DNA of 64,000 nt from positions 1 through 64,000 of the forward strand of contig NZ_JAVJAN010000018.1 of assembly GCF_031344075.1 (NCBI RefSeq), in the 5' to 3' direction. Position 1 is the stretch's first letter. Each line of letters starts with the position of its first letter. This stretch comes from Clostridium aquiflavi (lineage in GTDB: Bacteria; Bacillota; Clostridia; Clostridiales; Clostridiaceae). Position numbers and translations under genes: made by a program. This document shows, piece by piece, positions 25,866 through 34,986 of the stretch. The notes under the pieces were generated by a model, which had not been told where the DNA came from, did not search any database, and saw only the letters and a list, made by a program, of their open reading frames with translations.

Positions 25866-26495
25866 TTATTTTGGATAATATTTGAAAAATTTGGTATTAT
25901 AATTTTTAAGTATAAAATTTTCTAACAAATAATTTTCTGATGCATTTTTTAGTATGAATTCACATCCATAATAATATAAATTATCCTTTTCATATTTTCT
26001 TTTAGTAATAGTTTCTATATATATTTTTTTATCTTCTATAGGTAATTCAATGAAAAAGTTAATATCTTCTGGAATGTCTAAAACACACTCTAATAGTATT
26101 CCTCTAATACTTAAATTTTTACTTGTCATAAAAATAGGTTTAGATAGCTGCATTACGTTTTCACATATGTTACGTATCTTAGCTACTTTTAAAGGTATAT
26201 TTACAATAATTCTATTGTTATTTCTTCTTTCTTTATCTAGTAAAAACTTTATATTTTTAACCACTATAGTATTTTTTAATATATTATTTATGATACCATT
26301 GTATATGGAGATACCTTGATTATTATTAAAAATATTTATAAAAACTTCTTCTCCAACTTTTAACTTCGTTTTTTCATTAGCACATATAATTAAAGTATCT
26401 TTCTGGAATTTTTGAACTATTCCCATAGTTATTATTTTTTCATCAATAGAAGTTAATTTTGCTAAAGAATATTCAATACTATTTTTTATTACCAA
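25866..26495 (-). CDS. PilZ domain protein, YcgR-like (c-di-GMP receptor)
   Basis: The 209-aa cytosolic protein has an N-terminal YcgR-N-like beta domain (about 15-85) and a C-terminal PilZ domain (about 90-205). PilZ ligand motifs are visible: KERRNNNRIIVN (RxxxR-type, about residues 88-99) and NLSIRGILLE ((D/N)xSxxG, about 128-137). Such proteins bind cyclic di-GMP and alter motility, adhesion or exopolysaccharide. It stands alone, next to the autolysin gene, and no GGDEF or EAL gene lies in the window. Confidence 0.82.
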   Translation of the reverse strand: MVIKNSIEYSLAKLTSIDEKIITMGIVQKFQKDTLIICANEKTKLKVGEEVFINIFNNNQGISIYNGIINNILKNTIVVKNIKFLLDKERRNNNRIIVNIPLKVAKIRNICENVMQLSKPIFMTSKNLSIRGILLECVLDIPEDINFFIELPIEDKKIYIETITKRKYEKDNLYYYGCEFILKNASENYLLENFILKNYNTKFFKYYPK

Positions 26496-26749
26496 ACTTA
26501 TTAAACTCCTTCTAATATATATAGTTAATATTATAAATATAATTTTCTATATAATATTAATATTTCCATATATATACTCGTGCTAAAATTTGCTAATATT
26601 AATAGTAAATTTTATAAATTATAAAATTTATAAAAATATAACATTAAAATATCAAATATATATTAAATAAGCTATTTAAAAATAATATTATTAAAATTTT
26701 TTCACATTAAACTTAAATGTCTCTTTACTTTTCACTCCATATTCTAACA

Positions 26750-28045
26750 TTATATTTTTTCAATTTTAGATATATTTTTCCCTTTGTATACATTGATTAT
26801 AATTCCAACTATAAACATGTTTATAATGGTACTTGTTCCTCCATAACTTATAAAAGGTAGTGGCATAGGGGAATGCACACTTATAGTAATTCCAAAAGTC
26901 ATTAATACATTGCAAATAAATTGAATTGTTATTATGGATACAACTCCTAAAACTAAAGATTTAGCATAAGTATTTTTTACACATACTGCTACTTTAATCA
27001 TTCTTATTATTAATACTCCAATTAAAGTAATAATTACAATTCCAACTATCCAACCAAAATTATATATTATATATGAAAGAATATAATCAATATAAAACTC
27101 TGGAATAATATTTTTATCAAAGTTAGTAGCTCTTCCAATTAATACTGACGAATCTCTAATTATTTTAAGTTGATTATAAATATATCCATATCCATTAATA
27201 TTATTACTTCTATCAATGAAATTTGAAATAGTATCAAAACCTATTTTGCTTAAAATCATAATTAATGTTTCAATACTAATAAATAATCCTAATATCTTTT
27301 TGCTTGATTTTGATAAATATACTAATATAATCAATGAAATTCCATAAATAATAAAACTAAATAGTGAATTTGTTCTGACAAGTAATACCAATGGTAATAA
27401 GCCTAAAAATAAAGCTATTATAATTTTTCTTTTATTAGTCCAATCATACTTATCATATATTCCTGCTAAAGCAATTACTATTATTATTGGTGCAAAATAT
27501 CCAATATTTATAGTTAATCCACCTATTGGTAACCATTGTCTTACTCCATTAAAACCTTGAATTCCTGAAAATACAGTATAAGCTAAAGAGAATAAACCAA
27601 TAGCATAAATATATTTTGAATACTTTTTAATTTGCCTATAATCAATGAAGCATGACATTATAAATACAAATATGGCCAGTATGCTAAATATAATATTATT
27701 CTTTGATATATGATTATTTTCAAGTTCTACATTCCACTCAAAAAACCTTATTATTACAGCACTAAATAATACCAATCCAATACTTAACGCTATTATGCTC
27801 CATTCTGGCTTAGACTTATGTAGCATATTAAGTTCACTTCCTACATGTTTAGAAGAGCCCATTTCGTTAATTGCTTTCTTTAAAGCCTTCTCTTTTTTTT
27901 CTCCTGATTTTATATATTCATTTGTCTTTTCCTCTAAATGTGCACTTAGTTCATCTCTTATTTCATTATGCATTCTTTTATTCTTTACTTGTGAACACAC
28001 ATCATTAATATATTTTTTTATATCATCACTATCTTTTATATTCAT
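26750..28045 (-). CDS. HAAS-domain/FtsW-RodA-SpoVE fusion
   Basis: This 431-aa protein starts with a helical HAAS-type domain (1-75: INDVCSQVKNKRMHNEIRDE, LSAHLEEKTNEYI, ALKKAINEMG), which is typical of proteins controlled by PadR. About ten membrane spans of the FtsW/RodA/SpoVE (SEDS) glycan polymerase family follow (for example GFNGVRQWLPIGGLTINIGY near 168 and a closing HSPMPLPFISYGGTS near 395). SEDS proteins polymerise lipid II. The HAAS fusion, with its ECF sigma and PadR neighbours, suggests a dedicated envelope-response polymerase rather than a housekeeping one. Confidence 0.85.
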   Translation of the reverse strand: MNIKDSDDIKKYINDVCSQVKNKRMHNEIRDELSAHLEEKTNEYIKSGEKKEKALKKAINEMGSSKHVGSELNMLHKSKPEWSIIALSIGLVLFSAVIIRFFEWNVELENNHISKNNIIFSILAIFVFIMSCFIDYRQIKKYSKYIYAIGLFSLAYTVFSGIQGFNGVRQWLPIGGLTINIGYFAPIIIVIALAGIYDKYDWTNKRKIIIALFLGLLPLVLLVRTNSLFSFIIYGISLIILVYLSKSSKKILGLFISIETLIMILSKIGFDTISNFIDRSNNINGYGYIYNQLKIIRDSSVLIGRATNFDKNIIPEFYIDYILSYIIYNFGWIVGIVIITLIGVLIIRMIKVAVCVKNTYAKSLVLGVVSIITIQFICNVLMTFGITISVHSPMPLPFISYGGTSTIINMFIVGIIINVYKGKNISKIEKI

Positions 28046-28144
28046 CTTTCCATCACCTCACCAGATTATCATTCATTTTTAACTTATTAAACATTAACAC
28101 TTTAACTACTTTTTATTATTTAAGTATCTTATTTTAAAATATAC

Positions 28145-28570
28145 TTATGTTATCTTTTGTAATTTTCCCATATTTTCTAACATTTTAATGTTTTTAGTAT
28201 CCTCAGCCCTAAATTTTAAATATCCTCTTCCTTTTCTAGTTAATCTATAATATTTTTTATCTATATTATCACTTTCACGAATCCAGTATGATTCTAATAA
28301 AGCATTTCTTTCTAAGTAATGTAAAATTGGATATATTTCACCTTCTTGCATTAGAAATGTATCCTTAGACTTAATTCCTAATTCTTTAATTATTGCATAT
28401 CCATACATATCCTTTCTTTGAATTAATTCTAGTATTAATATTTCTAAATCAATTTTTTTATTTTCTATTTTTTCCTCTTCTCTCACTACATTTAAAATAT
28501 TCTGTAATATTTCTTCTTTAGATTCTAATCCTTTGTGAATTGCTTTTTTAACTATATCCTCTTTATTCAA
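28145..28570 (-). CDS. PadR family transcriptional regulator
   Basis: The 141-aa protein has a PadR winged helix (about 45-115): ILILELIQRKDMYGYAIIKELGIK, then MQEGEIYPILHYLERNALLE and KKYYRLTRKGRGYL. PadR proteins repress their own operon and an HAAS-domain partner. It lies 11 nt after the ECF sigma gene and about 100 nt before the HAAS-FtsW gene, so the three probably form one switch. Confidence 0.88.
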   Translation of the reverse strand: MNKEDIVKKAIHKGLESKEEILQNILNVVREEEKIENKKIDLEILILELIQRKDMYGYAIIKELGIKSKDTFLMQEGEIYPILHYLERNALLESYWIRESDNIDKKYYRLTRKGRGYLKFRAEDTKNIKMLENMGKLQKIT

Positions 28571-28581
28571 AATACACCCTC

Positions 28582-29106
28582 CTATATTTCAAATTCTTCA
28601 TTTATTTTATTCATTGTTCGATACAGTCTATTTTTAACAGTGGACTCGCTTACATTAAGGCTCTTACTTATATCTTTTATTTTCAAATCACTTTGAAAAT
28701 ATAAAACAAATATCTTAAAAGTAAGCATATCCTTTTTCTTTATATACCCCCATATTTCCTCACATAATGCTTCTTCTTCATAGTTATATTCAATATTTAA
28801 ATTCTCCTGAATGTTTTTAAATTGTTTCTCATCATTTAGTGAAAATATTGGAATATGATTTTGAAACATTTTTAATAACCCATAATGCTTATATACTTCA
28901 TTTCTTGCAATTCTTATTAAATACTTTTTATATTCTTTTATTTCTCTTTTATTTTTTAAAGCTTTATAAAAATTCAAATATATATTTTGCATTATATCTG
29001 CTATATCATCACTACTTCTACATTTTGATACTACATATCTTAATACATCATCATAAGTATTGTTGTATATGTCAGTAATTAATTTTTCAATATTTGTTTC
29101 TTGCAC
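28582..29106 (-). CDS. ECF-type RNA polymerase sigma factor
   Basis: The 174-aa protein has region 2 (about 10-75: YDDVLRYVVSKCRSSDDIADIMQNIYLNFYKAL) and region 4 with an HTH (about 120-170: LKIKDISKSLNVSESTVKNRLYR). Translation starts at GTG, eight bases after AGGAG. No anti-sigma gene follows; instead the next genes are PadR and HAAS-FtsW, so activity may be set by transcription of the operon or by the HAAS membrane protein. The targets are unknown. Confidence 0.87.
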   Translation of the reverse strand: MQETNIEKLITDIYNNTYDDVLRYVVSKCRSSDDIADIMQNIYLNFYKALKNKREIKEYKKYLIRIARNEVYKHYGLLKMFQNHIPIFSLNDEKQFKNIQENLNIEYNYEEEALCEEIWGYIKKKDMLTFKIFVLYFQSDLKIKDISKSLNVSESTVKNRLYRTMNKINEEFEI

Positions 29107-29321
29107 ATTTCACACTCCTTACACTAATAATGATACCTATATATTAAATTTTGTTTCAATAAAAATAATTTTTTTATAATTTATAATATATAATAAAATT
29201 ATTTTATAAATTTAAAAACTCAAACAAACATTAAAGGAGAATGAAATGGATAAAAAAATTATATAATTAGGGACAATAAATAATTTTGTGTAAATTAGGA
29301 ATTAACTCTCTGTATAAAAAA

Positions 29322-29369
29322 GAACCTATAGGAATAGACACTTTTTATGTATGTCCATCATCTAGGTTC
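29322..29369. repeat. IS-end-like palindrome, copy 1
   Basis: GAACCTATAGGAATAGACACTT and, 4-5 nt on, its imperfect complement ending CTAGGTTC. The arm is the same as AAGTGTCTATTCTATAGGTTC at 47147-47167 and the arm at 51209-51232. It recalls IS3-family terminal repeats, but no transposase lies beside it. Confidence 0.5.
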
Positions 29370-29421
29370 CATTTCATTAAAAATCAGTTTAGCTCTTTAT
29401 AGAATCCATATATAAATCATT

Positions 29422-29693
29422 TTATATAACATTCTTTACAATATTACCAACAAATCGCTCAAAATCATTTTGAACAATATCATATATCATCTCATCACTA
29501 ATATCAAAATACATATGCACTATTCTATTCCTGAATTTAGCCATATTAAAATATATTAATACATCTTCTTCAGCTATTATCCCATTATCAAATAATATTT
29601 CAAAGTGTTCCTTATTATCCTTTGGTCTTCCCCATCTGTTCCTAGAAATCAAATGACTAGCTATACTAGCATTGCATCTATGCTCACTTATAT
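29422..29693 (-). pseudogene. 5'-truncated HepT-like toxin gene
   Basis: The C-terminal part of a HepT-like nucleotidyltransferase-associated toxin is readable: CNASIASHLISRNRWGRPKD, then HFEILFDNGIIAEED and FRNRIVHMYFDIS, which holds the RxxxxHxY motif. The N-terminal half is gone. The homology extends upstream of the first ATG (29652) to about 29693, where it meets the broken GrpB gene. The MNT antitoxin partner is absent. The intact catalytic motif sits in a truncated fold, so activity is doubtful. Confidence 0.7.
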
Positions 29694-29858
29694 ATCAATA
29701 ATTGGCTTTGCTGATAATCCTTCAACAGATGTGCTTCCTACATGTTCAATTGAAATAATTTTTCCAGATAAAACTGCTAATAATTCATCTTTTATACTTT
29801 CAAGACTCTCTTTCCATTTTGGATTATAATCTTCTACTATTACGTGTTTAGTTATCAT
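29688..29858 (-). pseudogene. 3'-truncated GrpB family gene
   Basis: Starting at the ATG at 29858 after GGAAGGGAG, the 56 residues ITKHVIVEDYNPKWKESLES, then ISIEHVGSTSVEGLSAKPII match the N-terminal third of GrpB-type nucleotidyltransferase-fold proteins (about 170 aa). The frame then hits TAA where HepT-like sequence begins in another frame. A deletion has joined the two genes. Confidence 0.75.
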
Positions 29859-29884
29859 CAAAAATCTCCCTTCCAAATTGGAAT

Positions 29885-30583
29885 TTATCTATTGCATTTC
29901 CTTGCACGAACAATTATTACATCTGGTTTTTCTTTAACTCCAAAGCTTTCTTCATAAAAACCATCAATTACAAAACCACTTTGAAAACATAGATTAAATA
30001 TGTCTTGTAATGAACGATGATAATAACATTGTAATACTGGCTGACCTGAAATAGCCTCACCAGTATAACTATTAGCAGACAAATATTTCTCTGTTAGAGT
30101 CACAAAACAAGGATGTTGTGTGGAAAATACGAATATACCATCTTCTTTAAGAAGGCAATTTACACATTGAAATAAAATAGATATATCTGAAATATCCATA
30201 ATAGCCATATTAGATACCACTTTACTATATGGTTTATCCTTTTTAAGCGAGAGAAGTTCATCTCTATTTGTTGCATCTATAACATGAAACTCAATTTTAT
30301 TATTGTACTTATACTGTCTTTTCTCTGCCAATGTTATCATTTTTGAGCTGTAATCAAAAGCAACAACATCTGCTCCTTTTTCTGCAATATAGGCAGAGTA
30401 ATTTCCATTTCCACAGGCAATATCAAGTATAAAATCATTTTCTTTAATATCAAGCAATTCACTTACTCTTGGTTTTACAACTTCTCTATGAAATTGATTT
30501 GACTCATCACCCATGCAGTTATCCCAAAACTGGGCATTAAATTCCCAAGCTTTTAAACTGTCTTCAACTGAATGTTTACTCAC
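29885..30583 (-). CDS. Class I SAM-dependent methyltransferase
   Basis: The 232-aa cytosolic protein has a Rossmann methyltransferase core: motif I FILDIACGNGNYSAYIAEKG (about 52-71), motif II VVAFDYSSKMI, and motif IV YSKVVSNMAIMDIS near 140. The start MSKHSVEDSLKAWEFNAQFWDNCMGD is typical of small-molecule methyltransferases of the Methyltransf_11 or 25 type. The substrate is unknown. It lies 26 nt upstream of the GrpB remnant. Confidence 0.85.
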   Translation of the reverse strand: MSKHSVEDSLKAWEFNAQFWDNCMGDESNQFHREVVKPRVSELLDIKENDFILDIACGNGNYSAYIAEKGADVVAFDYSSKMITLAEKRQYKYNNKIEFHVIDATNRDELLSLKKDKPYSKVVSNMAIMDISDISILFQCVNCLLKEDGIFVFSTQHPCFVTLTEKYLSANSYTGEAISGQPVLQCYYHRSLQDIFNLCFQSGFVIDGFYEESFGVKEKPDVIIVRARKCNR

Positions 30584-30710
30584 AAATGGTTCCCCCCATT
30601 CAAATTACTATTTAACTAACTTATGAATTACTATTTATTTACTGGTAGATTATTTTTATTAGCACTATTAACATTTATAGTGTTACTTATAGATAAAATA
30701 TCAAAAAAAT

Positions 30711-30827
30711 AGTAGCCCAGACTCGCAATTGGAAGCTACTATTTTTACAAACTAAAAATTTAGTCATACCAGTTGCATAAGCAACTAGAATTATATCTAG
30801 TAGAGTGTTCCAACACTCTACTTTTTT
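30711..30827 (+). ncRNA. Candidate three-hairpin small RNA with terminator
   Basis: Stem 1 is AGTAGC/GCTACT (30711-30740, followed by T5). Stem 2 is AGTTGCATAAGCAACT (30771-30786). Stem 3 is a 12-bp perfect AGTAGAGTGTTC palindrome (30799-30822) followed by T6, a strong intrinsic terminator. No plus-strand gene precedes it. TTACTTATAGATAAAAT, possibly promoter-like, occurs at 30683-30699 and again at 30965-30981. It may also be a mobile palindromic element. Confidence 0.4.
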
Positions 30828-30987
30828 ATTATCTGTATTTTTTATTTATATTATATCAAATTTTTATATAAAATAAACATAAAATTTTATAAAGCTAAAC
30901 TGATCTACAACTTGGAATTTATAAGCTTAAATTTATACTTATCTTAAATAAATAAACCTTATCATTACTTATAGATAAAATTTCTAC

Positions 30988-31019
30988 ACAAAAAATAAGA
31001 TAGACTTTTTAGCCTATCT
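30988..31019 (-). terminator. Terminator of the 31 kb AAA gene
   Basis: On the minus strand AGATAGGC, a six-base loop, GTCTATCT (one G-T pair), then ATTTTTT. Confidence 0.75.
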
Positions 31020-31025
31020 CTAATT

Positions 31026-32603
31026 TTAGATTTCTTCAATTTTACATTTATGTTCTTTATTCTTAGAATCATAACATATAGCTACTGCCAACACTTTTTT
31101 TCTCTTATTTTCATTTCTAAACTTTTCTATATATTCTTTTTGTTTAATTTGATTTATTGCTACTTCTGGCAATTCATCTTTCTTAAGTTCAACTATAAAA
31201 GGAATATCATTCTTTCTTCTTGGATGAAATGTAAAATCAGCATATCCTTTTCCCGTCTTTTCCTCTCTTTCAACTCTATATGTGTCCCTAGCTGAAAGAT
31301 ACGCTAAAGTTAGAACACATGAAAGGCTATTTTCATCATTATATTGAAGTATTGGAATCTCCGAGTTGTGAATATCATGTAAAATTTCTTCCACAACTTT
31401 TATATCCCAATTTACAGTGGCTTTTAACATGCTCTTAGAATTTTCAATTATTTCAGATACATATCCAAAAGATTCATCTCTTAAAGCTTTCTCAAATTCT
31501 TGCATAAGTTCCTTATTAGGAATTTTTAAGTATCCATCATAATAAGATAAAAATCCAAGGACTATCATAGCTGAATAAATTTCTTCTTTATTTCTTGGAA
31601 CCCCTTGCCCTGCTCTAAATTCTTCATTTATTATTATATCAATTTCTTCACCTGAAACCATTTTTATAACATCGTCACGAATTTCTAAAATGTTATATTT
31701 CAAATACTCACACACTTCATCCATAGCCCCTGTATTAGTCCAATAACTTTCACAATAATTATTTTCTAATGACTTAATAACAGAACGTGGATTATAAATT
31801 TTAATTCCACTAGCTGTAGTATATCCGTTATACCAATTCTCCAATTCTCTAAAATTTATTTCACCATTTTTATTACATAATGCTATAACTTCATCTTCTG
31901 TAAATCCAAAATATTCTCCAAGTTTTCTATCTCTTAAAAATGTAAACTCATCAAACATATTAAGTGCAGAACCACTTGAATATTTTTTAATTGGTAAAAC
32001 TCCAGTCATATAGCAAAGCGCAACATATGGTTGATCCTTTAGAAGATTTCTTAAAAATTCTAAAAAGTCATTTTGATTTTCTTCAAATAAATTATTATTA
32101 AAAATATAATCCCATTCATCAAATATAAAGATAAATTTATCATTTGTTGCATTAAACATATTGCTAATATTATAAAAACTTTTAATTTCAAGATTAGGAT
32201 ACATTGTTTTTATATCATATACTATACCCTCTTGAATTACTCTAATATATTCCTCATATGTTTTGTTTTTATCTGGTATTGTATTAAAACTTATATTTAT
32301 TACATTATATTTATTTAAATTCTCTTCATATCCATAAGTCTTGCTTATTTTAAGTTTATCAAAAATATTCTTAGAATCTACTGCTTTAGAATAATACGCT
32401 CCAAGCATATCTGCAACACTAGATTTTCCGAATCTTCTCGGTCTCGTAACACACACATATTTACTCTTTGTATTTATTTTTTTATTTAATAGTTTTATAA
32501 TCAATGATTTATCTACAAAATACTCCTCATTAAAGAGCTCATTATAATTTTTTAAAGGTTTATCAGTGTTTAAATACAAATTCAAAATATCATCTCCCTT
32601 CAT
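31026..32603 (-). CDS. AAA-ATPase-like/PD-(D/E)XK nuclease family protein
   Basis: The 525-aa protein has the PF09820-type AAA region: YFVDKSLIIKLLNKKINTKS, P-loop TRPRRFGKSSVADMLGAYYS (about 54-73), Walker B KFIFIFDEWDYIF (about 153-165), and the family motif LENWYNGYTTASGIKIYNPRS (about 253-273). The C-terminal PD-(D/E)XK-like domain (about 440-525) contains GYADFTFHPRR and PFIVELKKDE (Asp ... ExK). Many anaerobes carry many copies of this family and its role is unproven. It is monocistronic. Confidence 0.85.
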   Translation of the reverse strand: MKGDDILNLYLNTDKPLKNYNELFNEEYFVDKSLIIKLLNKKINTKSKYVCVTRPRRFGKSSVADMLGAYYSKAVDSKNIFDKLKISKTYGYEENLNKYNVINISFNTIPDKNKTYEEYIRVIQEGIVYDIKTMYPNLEIKSFYNISNMFNATNDKFIFIFDEWDYIFNNNLFEENQNDFLEFLRNLLKDQPYVALCYMTGVLPIKKYSSGSALNMFDEFTFLRDRKLGEYFGFTEDEVIALCNKNGEINFRELENWYNGYTTASGIKIYNPRSVIKSLENNYCESYWTNTGAMDEVCEYLKYNILEIRDDVIKMVSGEEIDIIINEEFRAGQGVPRNKEEIYSAMIVLGFLSYYDGYLKIPNKELMQEFEKALRDESFGYVSEIIENSKSMLKATVNWDIKVVEEILHDIHNSEIPILQYNDENSLSCVLTLAYLSARDTYRVEREEKTGKGYADFTFHPRRKNDIPFIVELKKDELPEVAINQIKQKEYIEKFRNENKRKKVLAVAICYDSKNKEHKCKIEEI

Positions 32604-32793
32604 ATTTTTTCACTTCATTATACTTATCATTATTATAACATAAGCCAATGACACGTTAATATCATTGGCTTAATTTCATTCTTTTAAACTTGCTTTTTAA
32701 TTTTAAATTTCCACAAATGTGCTTCAGCTAGCTCCACAAATTTAGAATTTGTCTGGCTGAGGTTATTCTCATAATCTCTATGGTAAACGGAAA

Positions 32794-33306
32794 TTATAGT
32801 TCAACATCTACCTTGTATTCGTCATCAATCAGAATATAATCACATCTATATTTTTTACACATTTCTAAATTGAAATCATTTTCTTTTATCATCATTTCTG
32901 GACTTAAAAATAAATCATCAATGCGACCCTCTATTACATTTGCATATCTTTTAATATCTGAAAAGTGATTATCAATATATTTTTTTGTCATTACAAGACA
33001 ATAATACTGAATGTGCTCAAGATATTCATCGCTGAAATCATCCTTCCAGTCGAAAGGAATATAGCACCCTTCAACAACCAAATTTTGATTGTTTTCTATT
33101 GCGGTTTTTGCCATTTCCCTTACAATAGGCCATAAGTAATTTGTTAATAGGTCATCCTTTTCTGGCGTAAGGTTAGTCTGTCCACTGCGAATTAAACCCA
33201 TCTTCAAATGGTCTATAGATAGATATGGATAACTGTATTTTTTAAGTAACTTCTGTGCTAAAAGTGTTTTTCCTGTATGTGAACTACCGGCAATTAGAAT
33301 TATCAT
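32794..33306 (-). CDS. P-loop kinase-like protein
   Basis: The 170-aa protein starts with a kinase P-loop MIILIAGSSHTGKTLLAQKL (residues 6-16) and has a second acidic motif YLSIDHLKMGLIR (about 29-41) and VVEGCYIPFDWKD. This resembles small-molecule kinases related to adenylate or 2-phosphoglycerate kinases. The substrate is unknown. It lies at the left end of a minus-strand row of small accessory genes. Hairpins at 32639-32672 and 32720-32762 follow it and may end its transcript. Confidence 0.75.
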   Translation of the reverse strand: MIILIAGSSHTGKTLLAQKLLKKYSYPYLSIDHLKMGLIRSGQTNLTPEKDDLLTNYLWPIVREMAKTAIENNQNLVVEGCYIPFDWKDDFSDEYLEHIQYYCLVMTKKYIDNHFSDIKRYANVIEGRIDDLFLSPEMMIKENDFNLEMCKKYRCDYILIDDEYKVDVEL

Positions 33307-33409
33307 TAAAAATTCACCCCCTAATACTAATATAGGTTATATAAATAACCTATACTTCGAATTCATACTTATCTAAATCTATAAGTATAAATACTATCTA
33401 AATAAAAAG

Positions 33410-33763
33410 TTATTCGTCTAGCCAAGAATCACCTTCGCATCTACATATGAAGTCAAAATGCATACTTTCAAAAATATCAATTGGATAAATTTCTCCATAC
33501 TGATTCAAAGTGAAACTTTTTAAATCTGCCATTTCATCCATATATGCTAAAGTGTCATGAATTCCACCTGTTCGTGCTTTTTGTATCATCCCTGCAATGA
33601 TTTCCTTTTGCTCATATGTTAATGAATTTAATAATATATTTATTTTTTTATTTTCTTTTGTGTTTGGATATCCATTGTTTCTTACCCATTTTGCCTCTAT
33701 TGATTCTTTATATTTAATCAAACCATCAATAAATTTTTTGTATAATAATAATCCTCTATTCAT
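33410..33763 (-). CDS. Small conserved protein (resembles DUF6547)
   Basis: The 117-aa acidic cytosolic protein starts LLLYKKFIDGLIKYKESIEA and has a mid-region QKEIIAGMIQKARTGGIHDT and C-terminal DFICRCEGDSWLDE. I recall this pattern from an uncharacterised family (DUF6547), with low certainty. It has no signal peptide or spans. It lies among SUKH and DUF4272 genes, which are frequent in polymorphic-toxin immunity collections, so immunity is a possible role. Confidence 0.55.
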   Translation of the reverse strand: MNRGLLLYKKFIDGLIKYKESIEAKWVRNNGYPNTKENKKINILLNSLTYEQKEIIAGMIQKARTGGIHDTLAYMDEMADLKSFTLNQYGEIYPIDIFESMHFDFICRCEGDSWLDE

Positions 33764-33821
33764 TTCATACCTTCCTCAAAAACAATATAAATATTTTTAA
33801 ATTATAGTTACTATTTATCTA

Positions 33822-34346
33822 TTAATCATCTAACCTCTTATCTACACATTTATCTAAAAATTCTTGTAAACTATTTGCAACAACACCATTAGGATTTTCT
33901 TCATAAATATCAAAATATCCATATTCACAGTCCATCCATTCAACTTCACCACTATCGTTATTAAGCAAAATTAGTACTCCACCAATGTTAAATTCAAAAT
34001 CCCCCAGCAAAACTCTATGTCCAAAATCATTGCCACCAGTCCACTCTCTAAAAGCATTTATTATAAAATTCTGAATATTATCTTCACTTTTTGGAGTGAT
34101 TAAAAATAGTTCAATTTCTCCTTCACACTCATTAAATGAAATCCAGTGATCATACTCATAATTTCCCGTTGTGTTAAAAAAATAATTTTCTTTAAAATCT
34201 ACTATTTCCTTTATATAACCTCCAGCTATTCTTGAAAAAAAATCTTTTACATCCTGACATATTACAAACCCAAGTTCCGCCTCTACTTTTTCCCAATTTA
34301 CTGATACATTATTATGTTCTAATAAACTAAATTCCCTAATATCCAT
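33822..34346 (-). CDS. SMI1/KNR4 (SUKH) family protein
   Basis: The 174-aa acidic protein shows the SUKH pattern: VEAELGFVICQDVKDFFSRI near 22-41, then a G-rich strand, GDFEFNIGGVLILLNNDSGEVEW near 115-137 and a final helix SLQEFLDKCVD. SUKH proteins are typical immunity proteins against nuclease toxins in contact-dependent systems. No matching toxin lies next to it, so it may be an orphan immunity gene. An AGGAGAAAG ribosome site precedes the ATG. Confidence 0.75.
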   Translation of the reverse strand: MDIREFSLLEHNNVSVNWEKVEAELGFVICQDVKDFFSRIAGGYIKEIVDFKENYFFNTTGNYEYDHWISFNECEGEIELFLITPKSEDNIQNFIINAFREWTGGNDFGHRVLLGDFEFNIGGVLILLNNDSGEVEWMDCEYGYFDIYEENPNGVVANSLQEFLDKCVDKRLDD

Positions 34347-34476
34347 ATTTCTTTCTCCTGTTTTATTATATTTATATTCTTGCCTTTGCTTAGTAAAATA
34401 AAATTAAAATGTTTAATTATAAATAATAGTTCACTATTTTATCTTACTTATTTTTATGTACACAATAATAAAAATT

Positions 34477-34725
34477 TTATATTCCATGAATTAATCTTTG
34501 AAATCCCATTACAATACGGTACATAATAGGATATATTATAAACAAGAAACACCCAAATATTATATTTTCTAAATCCAAAGATATAATGTTTAATAATAAA
34601 TTTAAAGGAATTAATATAATATAACAATACATAAAAAATTTTGCTCCAAAGTTAAGAATTTTACTTTTCCCTTCAAATTTATCTAACCAAAATAATTTAT
34701 ATAAATAGACTTTTAATTTCCCCAT
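34477..34725 (-). CDS. Small membrane protein, 82 aa
   Basis: It has two predicted spans (FFMYCYIILIPLNLLLNII about 31-49 and NIIFGCFLFIIYPIMYRIVM about 54-73) with a basic N-terminus (GKLKVYLYKLFWLDKFEGK). A clear AGGAGG ribosome site precedes the ATG. I do not recognise the family. It lies in the row of small accessory genes. Confidence 0.6.
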   Translation of the reverse strand: MGKLKVYLYKLFWLDKFEGKSKILNFGAKFFMYCYIILIPLNLLLNIISLDLENIIFGCFLFIIYPIMYRIVMGFQRLIHGI

Positions 34726-34759
34726 AATATTCCTCCTAATTTGCTAGTATGTTATACAA

Positions 34760-34936
34760 TTATTTTCCTAATTGAAGTAATATATTTTGATGCTTATTTG
34801 CATCTCCTCTATCAATTGATTCTACTAATTCTTTACCACCTAAAATGAGTGCTGGTGTAAAGAAATATATCTGATTTAGTTCTAAACTCCCTTTAACAGC
34901 ATATGCTTATTAATTGAATTTATCAAATAATCCCAT
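34760..34936 (-). pseudogene. Remnant of a Tdi1/GAD-like immunity gene
   Basis: AAAGGAGAG and ATG start MGLFDKF, then a stop. In another frame follows VKGSLELNQIYFFTPALILG, GKELVESIDRGDANKHQNIL, ending QLGK at 34760. The latter looks like the C-terminus of GAD-like/T6SS immunity Tdi1-type proteins. The middle has been deleted. The homology is from memory and not searched. Confidence 0.5.
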
Positions 34937-34986
34937 GTTATCTCTCCTTTAAATAAAATTTATTTGTACATATAGATTTATATCTT

